The position numbers were made by a program, and so were the translations under genes. Of a DNA stretch of 64,000 nucleotides, positions 9,345-17,306 are shown piece after piece. The DNA comes from Desertimonas sp963733085 (lineage in GTDB: Bacteria > Actinomycetota > Acidimicrobiia > Acidimicrobiales > Ilumatobacteraceae). The stretch spans positions 558,001 through 622,000 of the forward strand of contig CAVTBY010000002.1 of NCBI GenBank assembly GCA_963733085.1, read 5' to 3'. Each line of letters starts with the position of its first letter. The first letter of the stretch is position 1. Under the pieces are notes generated by a model. That model did no database searches, was not told where the DNA came from, and was given only the letters and a program-made list of their open reading frames with translations.

Positions 9345-9908
9345 TCACCCGTCCTCGGTGAACCCGCCGAGAGCGCCCTTGTAGAACACGAGCGGCGTGT
9401 GCACCTGGGAGTGGTGATCGAGCGCTTTCACGGCGCCGACAACGAGGGCATGATCGCCGAGGACGAGGGTGCGCTCGATGATGCAATCGATCCACGCTCC
9501 GACTCCTTCGATGATCGGGCTGCCCGTCACCGGGGCCGGCCGCCAGGTGAGCCCGACGAAGCGAGCGTCCTCGTTACCGGCTCTGGAGAAGCGCCAGCAC
9601 AGCTCCGCCTGGGTGTTGCGCAGCACGTTGACGCAGAACCCGCCGGTGCCTTCCATTGCCACCCACGTGTCGCTCTCGTTCATGGCGAAGAACCCGACGA
9701 GCGGGGGATCGAGTGAGATCGACGTGAACGATCCGATGGTGAAGCCAATCGGCTGACGTGTCTCCGTTCCAGGGCCACGCAGGCCGGTCTCCGTTCCAGG
9801 GCCACGCAGGCCGGCCGCCAAGCCGGTGACGATCGTGACACCGGTCGGGAAGTGCCCGAGGACGGCGCGGAAATGGGCGCTGTCGAAGTCGGGCGGTTCC
9901 TCTGCCAT
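9345..9908 (-). CDS. flavin reductase-domain protein (FMN-binding, HpaC/RutF-like)
   Basis: Member of the flavin reductase family that supplies reduced flavin to two-component monooxygenases. From the ATG at 9908: FRAVLGHFPTGVTIVTG (N-terminal strand-helix), then GFTIGSFTSISLDPPLVGFF, the flavin-binding core, FCVNVLRNTQAELCWRFS, and a C-terminal HHSQVHTPLVFYKGALGGF. An 18-residue insertion, two copies of GLRGPGTET, sits between the first strand and the flavin-binding core, encoded by two identical 27-base units. Family members lack this, so it is an added in-frame element. The partner oxygenase is not obvious here. Confidence 0.85.
   Translation of the reverse strand: MAEEPPDFDSAHFRAVLGHFPTGVTIVTGLAAGLRGPGTETGLRGPGTETRQPIGFTIGSFTSISLDPPLVGFFAMNESDTWVAMEGTGGFCVNVLRNTQAELCWRFSRAGNEDARFVGLTWRPAPVTGSPIIEGVGAWIDCIIERTLVLGDHALVVGAVKALDHHSQVHTPLVFYKGALGGFTEDG
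9760..9813. repeat. two tandem identical 27-bp units inside the flavin reductase gene
   Basis: Units 9760-9786 and 9787-9813 are identical. They contain the core GGCCACGCAGGCCG that also begins two longer repeats in this window (14855 and 21112). On the minus strand each unit encodes GLRGPGTET in the frame of the flavin reductase, so the reading frame is preserved. Confidence 0.9.
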
Positions 9909-9932
9909 CGGCGGTCATGGTAGGAGAGGGCG

Positions 9933-10451
9933 ATGACGAGCGATGGTGCTGTCGACGACGCCAAGCGCGTGCTGCGGGCGCTGATGCGACAAGTTCGCAG
10001 CGTCATCGCCGTCGACGAGCCGGATCGGCGGCGCCGCTCCGAGGAGATCTGCACCGCTGTGATCGGCGCGATCGAGTCGAAGTTCACCGACCTCGGCTCG
10101 TTGCAGGTCTTGCTCTACGACCCGCTCATCGGAGAGCCGGATCTCACTGCACTGGCCTCGTGGTCTGCCGCCAACAACATTGGGACGTTCCTGCCGGAGG
10201 TCGACGGTGACGCGCTCCGCGTACTGCCCGGCGATATCGATCCCGGACTGCTCGACGTCGTCATCGTGCCCGGGTTGGCGTTCACGCCGGATGGCCGGCG
10301 ACTCGGCCAGGGCGGAGGGCATTTCGACCGCTTCCTTACCCGTCTGCGTGCCGACTGCGTGACTATCGGCGTGGCGTTCGACGAGCAACTCGTCGCCGAC
10401 CTCCCGACCTCGCCGCATGACATCGCCGTCGACGTCGTCATCACCGCCTGA
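9933..10451 (+). CDS. 5-formyltetrahydrofolate cyclo-ligase family protein
   Basis: Predicted to convert 5-formyl-THF to 5,10-methenyl-THF with ATP, recovering folate for one-carbon metabolism. The ATG at 9933 gives 172 intact residues. Features are the basic N-terminal helix KRVLRALMRQVR, a central FLPEVDGDALRV strand and the family signature PGLAFTPDGRRLGQGGGHFDRFL that forms the nucleotide and folate sites. It is divergent from the flavin reductase gene, with 24 bases between the two starts. Confidence 0.92.
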   Translation: MTSDGAVDDAKRVLRALMRQVRSVIAVDEPDRRRRSEEICTAVIGAIESKFTDLGSLQVLLYDPLIGEPDLTALASWSAANNIGTFLPEVDGDALRVLPGDIDPGLLDVVIVPGLAFTPDGRRLGQGGGHFDRFLTRLRADCVTIGVAFDEQLVADLPTSPHDIAVDVVITA

Positions 10452-10486
10452 ATGAGACCCGCGGGATCACAACAGGTGCGGTGTGC

Positions 10487-10511
10487 TGGTGACGGAAGGG
10501 TCCAGTCACCA
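10487..10511. terminator. weak hairpin between convergent genes
   Basis: Seven-base perfect arms (10487-10493 and 10505-10511) with an 11-base loop, lying between the cyclo-ligase stop and the convergent oxygenase stop. Short and without a U-run, so only a candidate. Confidence 0.35.
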
Positions 10512-10531
10512 AAGGAGCGACGTTGAACCGC

Positions 10532-11380
10532 TCAGCCGATACCGATCGCGGCGCGCTCTCGCGGCGTGAGCTGTTCGCCGAGCTGTCGCGTCTGGCGCCT
10601 GTTCGGTAGATACTCACGCAACAGCTGGTACGGCCGGGCGGTGCAATACGAGAACGTCATCGAATATCGATCATCGGTGACGGGCGGCTTGGCTCGATGG
10701 AACAGGTTGCAGGTGTCGGCGAGAGCTGCGGTGTACTGCGGACCGATCACCTGCTGCCATTCCGATCGATCCGACACGGTTGCCATGCGCTCGTCGGTCA
10801 CCAAGCCGGAGGAGTACTTCAATGCCGTCCGAGCGCGCTCGGTCGCATGTCGTCCGAGGTACTCGAATGGACCGGTTCCGAGCTCCACCGCGTTGAGATA
10901 GACGATGAGTTTCATCGAGTTCCGGTCCTCGATGTCCATATGCCACATGCGTTCTCCGACGCACAACGAGTCCGCGAATTCGCGACGCACGTTGACGCCC
11001 AGGTAGCGGCTCGCACCGCCGAAGTACCAGTCGCACAGGTCGAGATTGGCGGCACACAGCCCCCAACGCCACACCTCGAAGTCTTCGACGATGACGTCGA
11101 GCGGCAGGGCGACCTCGGTACCGTTGCTGCCGGCCGCGGCGAGTTGGTCCCGGAACACCAAGGCACGGCGCCGGATGTCAGCAGGAAGAATTGTCCCCAT
11201 ATCGAGCGTCGTCGCGAACTGCGACCTCAGCTCCGCCAAGGCACCCGGGGGATACGCACCGATCGTCGGAGTGTTGGACTCGGACACGACAGCGGCCGAA
11301 GTCATTGGCCCTTCAAGGCGTCGTCGAACTCGGCGTTTCGTTTTTCCCCATGCCCGTTGAGCCCGTCGTCGCGTCGACAT
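10532..11380 (-). CDS. phytanoyl-CoA dioxygenase-like Fe(II)/2-oxoglutarate oxygenase
   Basis: Likely non-haem iron, 2-oxoglutarate-dependent oxygenase. From the ATG at 11380 (purine-rich AAAGGGA 7 bases upstream) it has 282 residues: a basic N-terminus, the metal-binding HMD in GERMWHMDIEDRNSMKLIVY, the following LNAVELGTGPFEYLGRH, typical of the family, and a distal histidine in NLFHRAKPPVTDDRYSMTFSY. The arginine in that last segment would bind the 2-oxoglutarate carboxylate. The substrate is unknown. The frame is open beyond 11380 but that part is antisense shadow of the TPR gene. A small inverted repeat (11443-11459) lies upstream. Confidence 0.75.
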   Translation of the reverse strand: MSTRRRAQRAWGKTKRRVRRRLEGPMTSAAVVSESNTPTIGAYPPGALAELRSQFATTLDMGTILPADIRRRALVFRDQLAAAGSNGTEVALPLDVIVEDFEVWRWGLCAANLDLCDWYFGGASRYLGVNVRREFADSLCVGERMWHMDIEDRNSMKLIVYLNAVELGTGPFEYLGRHATERARTALKYSSGLVTDERMATVSDRSEWQQVIGPQYTAALADTCNLFHRAKPPVTDDRYSMTFSYCTARPYQLLREYLPNRRQTRQLGEQLTPRERAAIGIG

Positions 11381-11475
11381 CAGTAGTCCCTTTCTCACCG
11401 CCGGCTGCGGGACGATAACAAGTGTTCGTGTCGGCGGCACCTGAAAACGAACCGTTTTCGGAATGTGAGGCCGGG

Positions 11476-12201
11476 CTACCAGTTCGATTGGCCGTCGGGG
11501 ATGGCCCCACTGGTGTCGCGGTCGCGGGCCTCCTCGCGTTGGCTGGCACCGGACTCGTTGCGCAGCTCCAATTCGTCGATCTGCTCGGTGTCGCCGCGCT
11601 CGCTCTCTGTCGCGTTCTCGGGTTCGAGAGCCTCGTCGTCGGCGCGGTCGGCGTCGAGGGCGGCGAGCTTGGCGATCAGCCGCTCCTGCGTCGCGGCGAG
11701 CCGCTCTCCTGGATCGTCGACTCGCTGCGTCGGGCATTCCCCGCCCTCGACGACGCCGAGGGCGACTGAGTACCGCTCGGCGGCATCGGACGGCCCAGCT
11801 GTCGACGCTCCCGCACCGGCGATGAGGTCCTCGCCGGCGTACAGCTTGTCGCCCTGGGCCTCGAGCGTCACCGCCAGGTTGAAGCGGATCTCGCAGCGAT
11901 CCGGGGCCAACTCGAGCGCACGGGCGAACGCTGTCGCCGCGGCCAGCAGATCGCCCTGGCGGAAGCGGGCATCTCCAACTCCGACATGAGCGCGCCACGG
12001 GTCGGCGACGTTGAGCGTCTTCAGGCGTCCGAAGTTGGCCTCGCTCGACGCGTACCGGCTGTCGTCGAAGGCGTCGGCCCCGGTTGCCGCGAAGGCGTAC
12101 ATCGTGACCAGCTTGATGCCCACCGCCAGGGCGATGACGACGAGCGGCAGCACGAGGAAACGTCGCGGCGAGCGCCGGCCCGCCGGCGGTCGCCCGCTCA
12201 C
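11476..12201 (-). CDS. membrane-anchored TPR-like protein of the MoxR/VWA operon
   Basis: Last gene of the minus-strand MoxR-DUF58-VWA operon; its GTG overlaps the stop of the preceding VWA gene as GTGA. The 241 residues have one membrane segment (about 16-38), then an extracytoplasmic region with a helical-repeat stretch RQGDLLAAATAFARALELAPD followed by RCEIRFNLAVTLEAQGD, two helix pairs typical of TPR units. The C-terminal third is very acidic and low in complexity. In Bat-type operons a TPR protein (BatB/BatE region) accompanies the VWA proteins; a scaffolding role is inferred from that. Confidence 0.7.
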   Translation of the reverse strand: MSGRPPAGRRSPRRFLVLPLVVIALAVGIKLVTMYAFAATGADAFDDSRYASSEANFGRLKTLNVADPWRAHVGVGDARFRQGDLLAAATAFARALELAPDRCEIRFNLAVTLEAQGDKLYAGEDLIAGAGASTAGPSDAAERYSVALGVVEGGECPTQRVDDPGERLAATQERLIAKLAALDADRADDEALEPENATESERGDTEQIDELELRNESGASQREEARDRDTSGAIPDGQSNW

Positions 12202-13363
12202 GCTGCCGTCTCCGTGTCCTCAGACCGCAAGGTCCGACGTGGCTCCGGGGTCGTCCCACTGCCCGGCGCGGCCTTGGCCGGACCGCCGAGGATCCGTTGC
12301 GTCGCCATCGCCTCGTTGACCGTGACGGCTGCCTGCCACAGCAGCACGGCGAGCAGGGCGAGAGCGGGGATCCAGTAGAGCCGTCGGGGTGTGTCGCGGG
12401 AACCGTCGCTGACGGTCGGGGCGGCGTCGGCGAGCGCCGTCGCCATCGCGCTCAGCCCGCCCGGCTCGGTCCGGTGCAGGAACGGCACGCCGAGCTCGTC
12501 GGCGATCTCGACGAGGTTGCCCTCGTCGAAGCGGGAGATCGCCGTTCGACCAGTGGCGAAGTCCTGGACGTACGGCGAACGAGGCGCGCTCGAGTTCGGC
12601 CGAGACGAACAACGCGTCGGACCCGAAGAACTGCAGCATCGGCGCCCCTTCGGGCGTGCCGTAGCCGAACACGGCGCCACCGTCGACGTCCGGAGCGAGC
12701 TCGGTGAACGAGGTGATCCCCAGCTGACTCTCGTCATCGTCGGGCACGACCATGCCGGTCTGCCGATCGAGCGCCGGAGACCCGTTGTCGGCACCGCGGC
12801 GCACCTCGCCGTCGGAGAAGTAGAAGACCACGCTGTAGCTGCCGTCATCGCCCGTGGCCGCCGATGGGCGGGGGAGCTGCTCGTCGATCACCTGCAGCGG
12901 GAGGTCGAGCCGGCTGCCTCGGCTGTACAGGGCACGCTCCTGGCGGAGCACGGAGACAGCCGTCTCGAGGGCGCCGAGGTCGGTCGTCCAGGGCAGCTCG
13001 AGGCGGGCCTGGGAGTCGAAGCGGATCAGCGAGAAATGGGCACCGGGGAACTCGGCCGCCAGCTCGACGATGTCGGCCCGCACGCCGTCGAGTCGCGGTG
13101 CGTCGATGCCGTAGTCGAGCGCGGCCATGCTGCTCGTCGTATCGACGACGAAGAGCACGTCGGCCGCTGCCCGGCGGGCCTCGCTGGATGCGCCGCTGAC
13201 CGCTGGGTCGACGGCGATCACCGTGGCGAGAACGATCATCGCCATCCGCCCGGGCCAGCGCCGCCAACGGCGCGCCTCGACGAACCCGGGCGACAATGAA
13301 GGCGGCGGCGATGCCGGCCATCACGCCGATCACCGGCAGCGGGAGCAGGGGTTCAAACTGCAC
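12198..13363 (-). CDS. VWA-domain membrane protein (BatA/BatB-like), frameshifted
   Basis: Von Willebrand factor A protein, one of two adjacent paralogues. The start at 13363 gives a first membrane segment (LPVIGVMAGIAAAFIVAR), the next part in a second frame gives a further hydrophobic segment and the VWA domain with LFVVDTTSSMAALD, a variant MIDAS (DTTSS in place of DxSxS), and a later YSVVFYFSDGE strand. The last part, in the first frame again, holds a C-terminal membrane segment (YWIPALALLAVLLWQAAVT). Frame changes lie near 13290 and 12580. The order TM-VWA-TM fits BatA/BatB. The role in this family is poorly known; links to envelope stress and MoxR chaperoning are reported for some members. 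Confidence 0.78.
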
Positions 13364-13366
13364 GGG

Positions 13367-14342
13367 TCACCTGCGCAACATCCACGTGATCAACCCGAGT
13401 AGGCCGACGGCGGCGAGGGTGATCGCCGCCAACGTCGACGGACGGTCGTCGCGAACGATCTCCGGTGGTTGCTCGAGGTGGGTGGCCTCCTCCTCGACGA
13501 TGCGCGAGATCACGTCGTCGACGACCTTGTCGTCGTCCGTCGTCAGATACGCGCCTCCCGTGACCGTCACTGCCGCCTCCAACTCGGCGGCGTCGCTCGG
13601 CGTGATGTAGTTGGCCGGCGCCACGGCGTACACCCTGATGTCACGTGCCCGCGCCATCGCCGCGGCGGAGTGCAGAGACACGATCGGGTCGCCGGCGAGG
13701 GCGTTGTCGGTGGCGAACACGATCGACCTGGCACGTTCTTCGTCGAGGCGGTCGAAGCGCAGCAGCGCAGGAAGCGAGCCCGTCGCCGATCAGTGAGCTG
13801 CCGCCCTCCTCGGTGCCCATCACGAACGATCGGGCGCCACGGTTGAGCTGATCGACCGCGAACTCGAGGGTGGCGGCGACGTACTCGGTGTCGTCGGTGA
13901 GCGGGAACACGGTGATCGCCGCCCCGTTCCAGATCGTCAGTCCGATGCGGTCGCCGGGCAGTCCGGCGGCGATGTCGATGAACTGGCGGAGAATCGACTC
14001 GTCGAGCTCCTTCATCGAACCGGAGACGTCGAGGCACAACATCACGTCCCGGTTGAGCGTCGATCGGTCGCGGGACTGCTCGCTGAGCGGCTGCATGGCG
14101 AGGACTGCCGCGGCGATGCCGGCGACGGAGAGAACCGTCAGCTCGGCACCGATCAACATTCGGTAACGCTGGCGCAGCCGGCCGAACACGTTCGACGCCC
14201 TGGCGTGGTCGACGTTGGCGATCGGCGCCGCCCCCTGCCACCGGACGTCGCGGGGGTTTCGCCATCGCCACCACAGCGCACCGGCGATGATGCCGACCGC
14301 GGCGAGGACGAGGAGTCCGATCCACGGGTTGCGGAACTGCAA
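13367..14342 (-). CDS. VWA-domain membrane protein with canonical MIDAS (BatA-like), frameshifted
   Basis: Second VWA paralogue, three bases upstream of the next one. I start at the TTG at 14342 (LQFRNPWIGLL), where the family's N-terminal membrane segment begins; upstream sequence in the same frame belongs to another gene. The MIDAS motif is complete: VMLCLDVSGSMKELD, with later LTIWNGAAITVFPLTDD. A frame change near 13765 leads to IVFATDNALAGDPIVSL and the C-terminal membrane segment LAAVGLLGLITWMLRR. A DxSxS MIDAS binds divalent metal and usually mediates protein contacts. Confidence 0.8.
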
Positions 14343-14947
14343 TGCCGCGGTCACGACGACGCTCCGACCCGGCTCGCGCGACGCAGGTCGCCGCCGGACG
14401 ACCACCGCCCTGGCGATACCGAGCGAGGCCCACGGGTCACTCGCCGGCAGCTCCTCGAACTGTGGATGCTCGTACGTCCGGACAGCGGCGGCGACAGGGC
14501 CGAGCCCGGCGCTGTCGAGATCGCCGGCCGACATCGACGTCGCCCCGGCGGTGCCGGCCTCGGCGGCGAACCGGCGAAGTGTGCGGCTGAGCTCGTGGTG
14601 CAGCGCCCGCGGTGTGATGTCGTGCTCGAGCAGCTTTCGCTCGAGGTCGTCGAGGTGGCCGAGGTAGCGCGTGCGCAGTTCGACGATCTGAGGCGCCGCG
14701 GCGCGGATCGGTGCGGCCCGATGCGGCCACAGCATCCACGCCAAGCCGGCGACGGCGACGGCGATGGCGACGATGCCGGCCGTCAGCCAGCCGGCGCCGA
14801 ACCGGCCGGCTTCGTAGATCCGGTCGTCGGCGGGTGGCAGCGTGACAATCACGGCGTTCCCCGGCCACGCAGGCCGCGATCGACCGCTCCCTCGCTGGCG
14901 CTCGGTCGCTCGCACCCGAGAACGGGTTCACTGACGTGAAGGCTCAT
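14343..14947 (-). CDS. DUF4381-like membrane protein of the MoxR/VWA operon
   Basis: Small protein between DUF58 and VWA genes, the usual place of DUF4381 proteins. One membrane segment (GWLTAGIVAIAVAVAGLAWM), a cytoplasmic helical stretch LDDLERKLLEHDITPRALHHELS, and a final helix before the VWA gene. The start is debatable. The ATG at 14947 overlaps the DUF58 stop as ATGA and is the natural coupled start, but the chain from it passes through a 60-bp repeat and then meets a stop; one added base restores the frame into VIVTLPPADDRIYEAG. Alternatively, the GTG at 14852 starts just after the repeat. The 3' end merges into the VWA gene without a stop, so another base error is likely there. Confidence 0.6.
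14855..14914. repeat. dispersed ~60-bp repeat, copy 2
   Basis: Matches 21112-21171 at 48 of 60 positions by my alignment, with the first 22 bases identical. It shares the GGCCACGCAGGCCG core with the tandem units at 9760-9813. On the minus strand it encodes CERPSASEGAVDRGLRGRGT, related to GLRGPGTET in the flavin reductase. Confidence 0.85.
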
Positions 14948-15892
14948 CGATTGTTCCCGGTGCCGAACAGTCGCTGCCGTTCGAGCAGGCCGACGATCGA
15001 GGGGACCACCGTGTCCTCACCTTCGAGGCGCGTGCTGGCGACGCCGACCCTGGCCAGCCGCGCCTGGGCGCCCCGCTCGCGCTCGTGGGCGAGGGACTGG
15101 AGATCCGTCGTGTAGCTCCGTGCCGGCCCGGAAGAACGCCGGAATCGTGGTCGTCGTGCCGACGACCCGAACCGTCGTGCCCTCGAGTGCGGGATCCGTC
15201 ATCGCCACGTCGCCGACGGTGCAGTGCAGAACCTCGTGTTGGGCGGCCAGGCGCCGCAGCAGTCGTTCGTCGCGCTCGTCGAGGTCGGTGTCGTCGGCGA
15301 TGACGACGATGATCATCCTTCGGTTGAAGTGCCTGGCGACGTAGGTGAGGAGGCCGTGAACCCGCGATGGCTCGCCGTCGAGGTCGATGCCGTCGTGGAT
15401 CGTGCGCAGCAGTCGTTCGAGATGGAGGTCGTCGCGCCGTGGCGGGACGTACACGATGTGCTGGCTGTTGGTGACGTGGGCACCCCATCCGCCGATCGTT
15501 CCGGCGATCGGTCCGGCGACGAGGCCGACGGCGTCGCCGTGGCGGGTGGCGATGTGACCGATCGCCCCGGCGGCGAGCACCACGACGTCGCGCTTAGATG
15601 TCGTGGCATCGGCGAGCGCGGCCATCGTTCGGCCGGTGTCGACGACCAGCAGCACGGCATGCCGGCGGGTCGCGACGTAGCGCTTGATCAGCGGACGGCC
15701 GGCGCGGGCGGTCGCCTTCCAGTCGATGTCCTTGACGTCGTCGCCGAGCACGTACTCGCGAAGGTCGTCGAAGTCCATGCTGCGGCCACGGTGGATCGAG
15801 CCGTACTCGCCGTCGATGACGTCCTGCGTGCGCCGGCGGGCGGGGATGGCCAGGCGGGCCCGGACCTTCACGAGCAGCGACTCGCGCGACAC
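14944..15892 (-). CDS. DUF58 domain protein (frameshifted)
   Basis: Second gene of the operon, 9 bases after moxR. DUF58 proteins accompany MoxR ATPases and often have VWA-like folds. The family signature is complete: DFDDLREYVLGDDVKDIDW followed by KATARAGRPLIKRY, near residues 40-72. The chain continues with a VLLVVDTGRTM strand that resembles a degenerate MIDAS. A frame change near 15118 is needed to reach the end SYTTDLQSLAHERERG ... LLERQRLFGTGNNR and the TGA at 14944-14946, which overlaps the next ATG. Confidence 0.85.
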
Positions 15893-15901
15893 GGCTACCG
15901 C

Positions 15902-16948
15902 CTACGGCGTCGGAACGGCGGCGAAGATGGCGTCGATGATCGTCTCCACCTGGACGTCGTCGGCGATGGCGTGGAAGCCGAGACGGATGCGGTGGCGTAG
16001 GGCGTCGTGGCGGAGGTGGCGCACGTCGTCGGGGACGACGAACGCCCGGCCGTTGAGGAGGGCGTATGCCCGCGAGGCCTGCTGGAGGGCGATCGCCCCG
16101 CGTGGGCTGGCGCCGAGCTCGATGTAGCCGGCGAGCTCGGGGTCGATCACGGCTGCCGCGTTCCGCGTCGCCTGGCTCACCGCCACGGCGTAGCGCATGA
16201 CTTCCTCGTCGACATAGACCCGGGCCGCCAGGTCGATCAGGAACCGCACCTCGTCGAGCCCGACGACTCGCTCCGGCGCGGCCGCGCCGATCCCAAGCAC
16301 CCCGCTGTTGACGCGACGGAGCACTTCCAACTCCTCGGCCGGGCTCGGGTAACCGATCACGACCTTGAGGAGGAACCGATCGAGCTGGGCGCGAGGGAGG
16401 TGGTACGTCCCCTCCTCCTCGATCGGGTTCTGCGTCGCCAGCACCATGAACGGTCGTGGCAGCGGGTACATCACGCCACCGATGCTCGTCTGGCGTTCTT
16501 GCATCGCCTCCAACGTCGCGCTCTGAGTCTTGGCGCTCGCTCGGTTGATCTCGTCGAGGAGGACGAAGTTGGCGTGGATCGGCCCGAGGCGTGTGTCGAA
16601 CTCGCCGTTGGACGGGTCATACACCTGGGTGCCGACGATGTCGCTCGGCAACAGGTCGGGCGTGCATTGGATGCGCGCGAATGAGGCGCTGACGACGCCG
16701 GCAAGTGTCGACGCGGCGGTCGTCTTGGCAAGACCCGGGACGCTCTCGAGCAGGGTGTGGCCTTCGGCAAGGAGCGTGACGAGCAAGCCGGTGCGAACGG
16801 CATCCTGGCCGACGAGCTTGGCGTCGTAGGCGCCGACCATGCTGGCGAGGAGTGCCGTGGCCCGCTCCATCTCGCCGCTCGCGATCGGACGGTGCCCGGC
16901 AACCGCCGTCGGCTGATCGGAGGACGTCGCGCTGGTCCCGGTGCTCAC
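15902..16948 (-). CDS. MoxR-family AAA+ ATPase
   Basis: Chaperone-like AAA+ ATPase, first gene of the minus-strand operon. From the GTG at 16948: helix MVGAYDAKLVGQDAV, Walker A region GHTLLESVPGLAKTTAA (family consensus has GLGKT; here the second glycine is alanine), IQCTPDLLPSDIVGTQVYD, Walker B FVLLDEINRASAKTQSA, sensor 1 VLATQNPIEEEGTYHLP, arginine-rich AQLDRFLLKV and a C-terminal lid GASPRGAIALQQASRAYAL. The frame is open 39 codons further upstream; I chose 16948 because the upstream part has no family resemblance. It probably acts on the VWA partners encoded downstream. Confidence 0.92.
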   Translation of the reverse strand: MSTGTSATSSDQPTAVAGHRPIASGEMERATALLASMVGAYDAKLVGQDAVRTGLLVTLLAEGHTLLESVPGLAKTTAASTLAGVVSASFARIQCTPDLLPSDIVGTQVYDPSNGEFDTRLGPIHANFVLLDEINRASAKTQSATLEAMQERQTSIGGVMYPLPRPFMVLATQNPIEEEGTYHLPRAQLDRFLLKVVIGYPSPAEELEVLRRVNSGVLGIGAAAPERVVGLDEVRFLIDLAARVYVDEEVMRYAVAVSQATRNAAAVIDPELAGYIELGASPRGAIALQQASRAYALLNGRAFVVPDDVRHLRHDALRHRIRLGFHAIADDVQVETIIDAIFAAVPTP

Positions 16949-17306
16949 GAGGCGTTCAACTCTGGGTACTGCGTGAGCACGACCGTAGCATCGCGACGAA
17001 CGTCCCATTTGGCTTGAACAGACTTGCGCGACGCCCGTGAACAGGCGCAACGTTCGTTTGGACAAGCCCGTTCCAGCAGTGCGCGCATCGTGTTACGAGT
17101 GCATTCCGGTTTGCGAAACTTGTGTGGCAAACGGCACACGGAGAGGTTTCTCACTGCGTGGGACCCTGCTAGGTTTCTGCCACCCTTTGGTTTGGGGGAC
17201 GGGCCGAGGGCCGGTAGATGCCACTGCCAGCGAGTCATTCGCGAACAGTGACGATGCCGTCCGTACAGCCCCATCGCTTTCACAGAAAGATCAGGAGGTC
17301 GATGAC
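16949..17306. promoter_or_regulatory. divergent intergenic region between moxR operon and peptide transporter
   Basis: About 360 bases without a gene, so it must carry promoters for both directions. A strong ribosome binding site AGGAGG (17293-17298) lies 8 bases before the GTG at 17307 and decides that start. I did not recognise sigma-factor motifs or operators with confidence. Confidence 0.5.

Noticed and set aside
10523..10609. A 28-codon frame on the plus strand with a good AAAGGAG site and TTG start
   Set aside because: It is antisense to the conserved C-terminal end of the oxygenase gene, has no recognisable product, and TTG starts behind purine runs are common by chance.
14343..14947. 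A natural fusion of the DUF4381-like and VWA proteins
   Set aside because: The open frame does run through, but the surrounding genes show frequent single-base errors and the VWA family's own N-terminal membrane segment begins exactly at 14342, so two genes are more likely.
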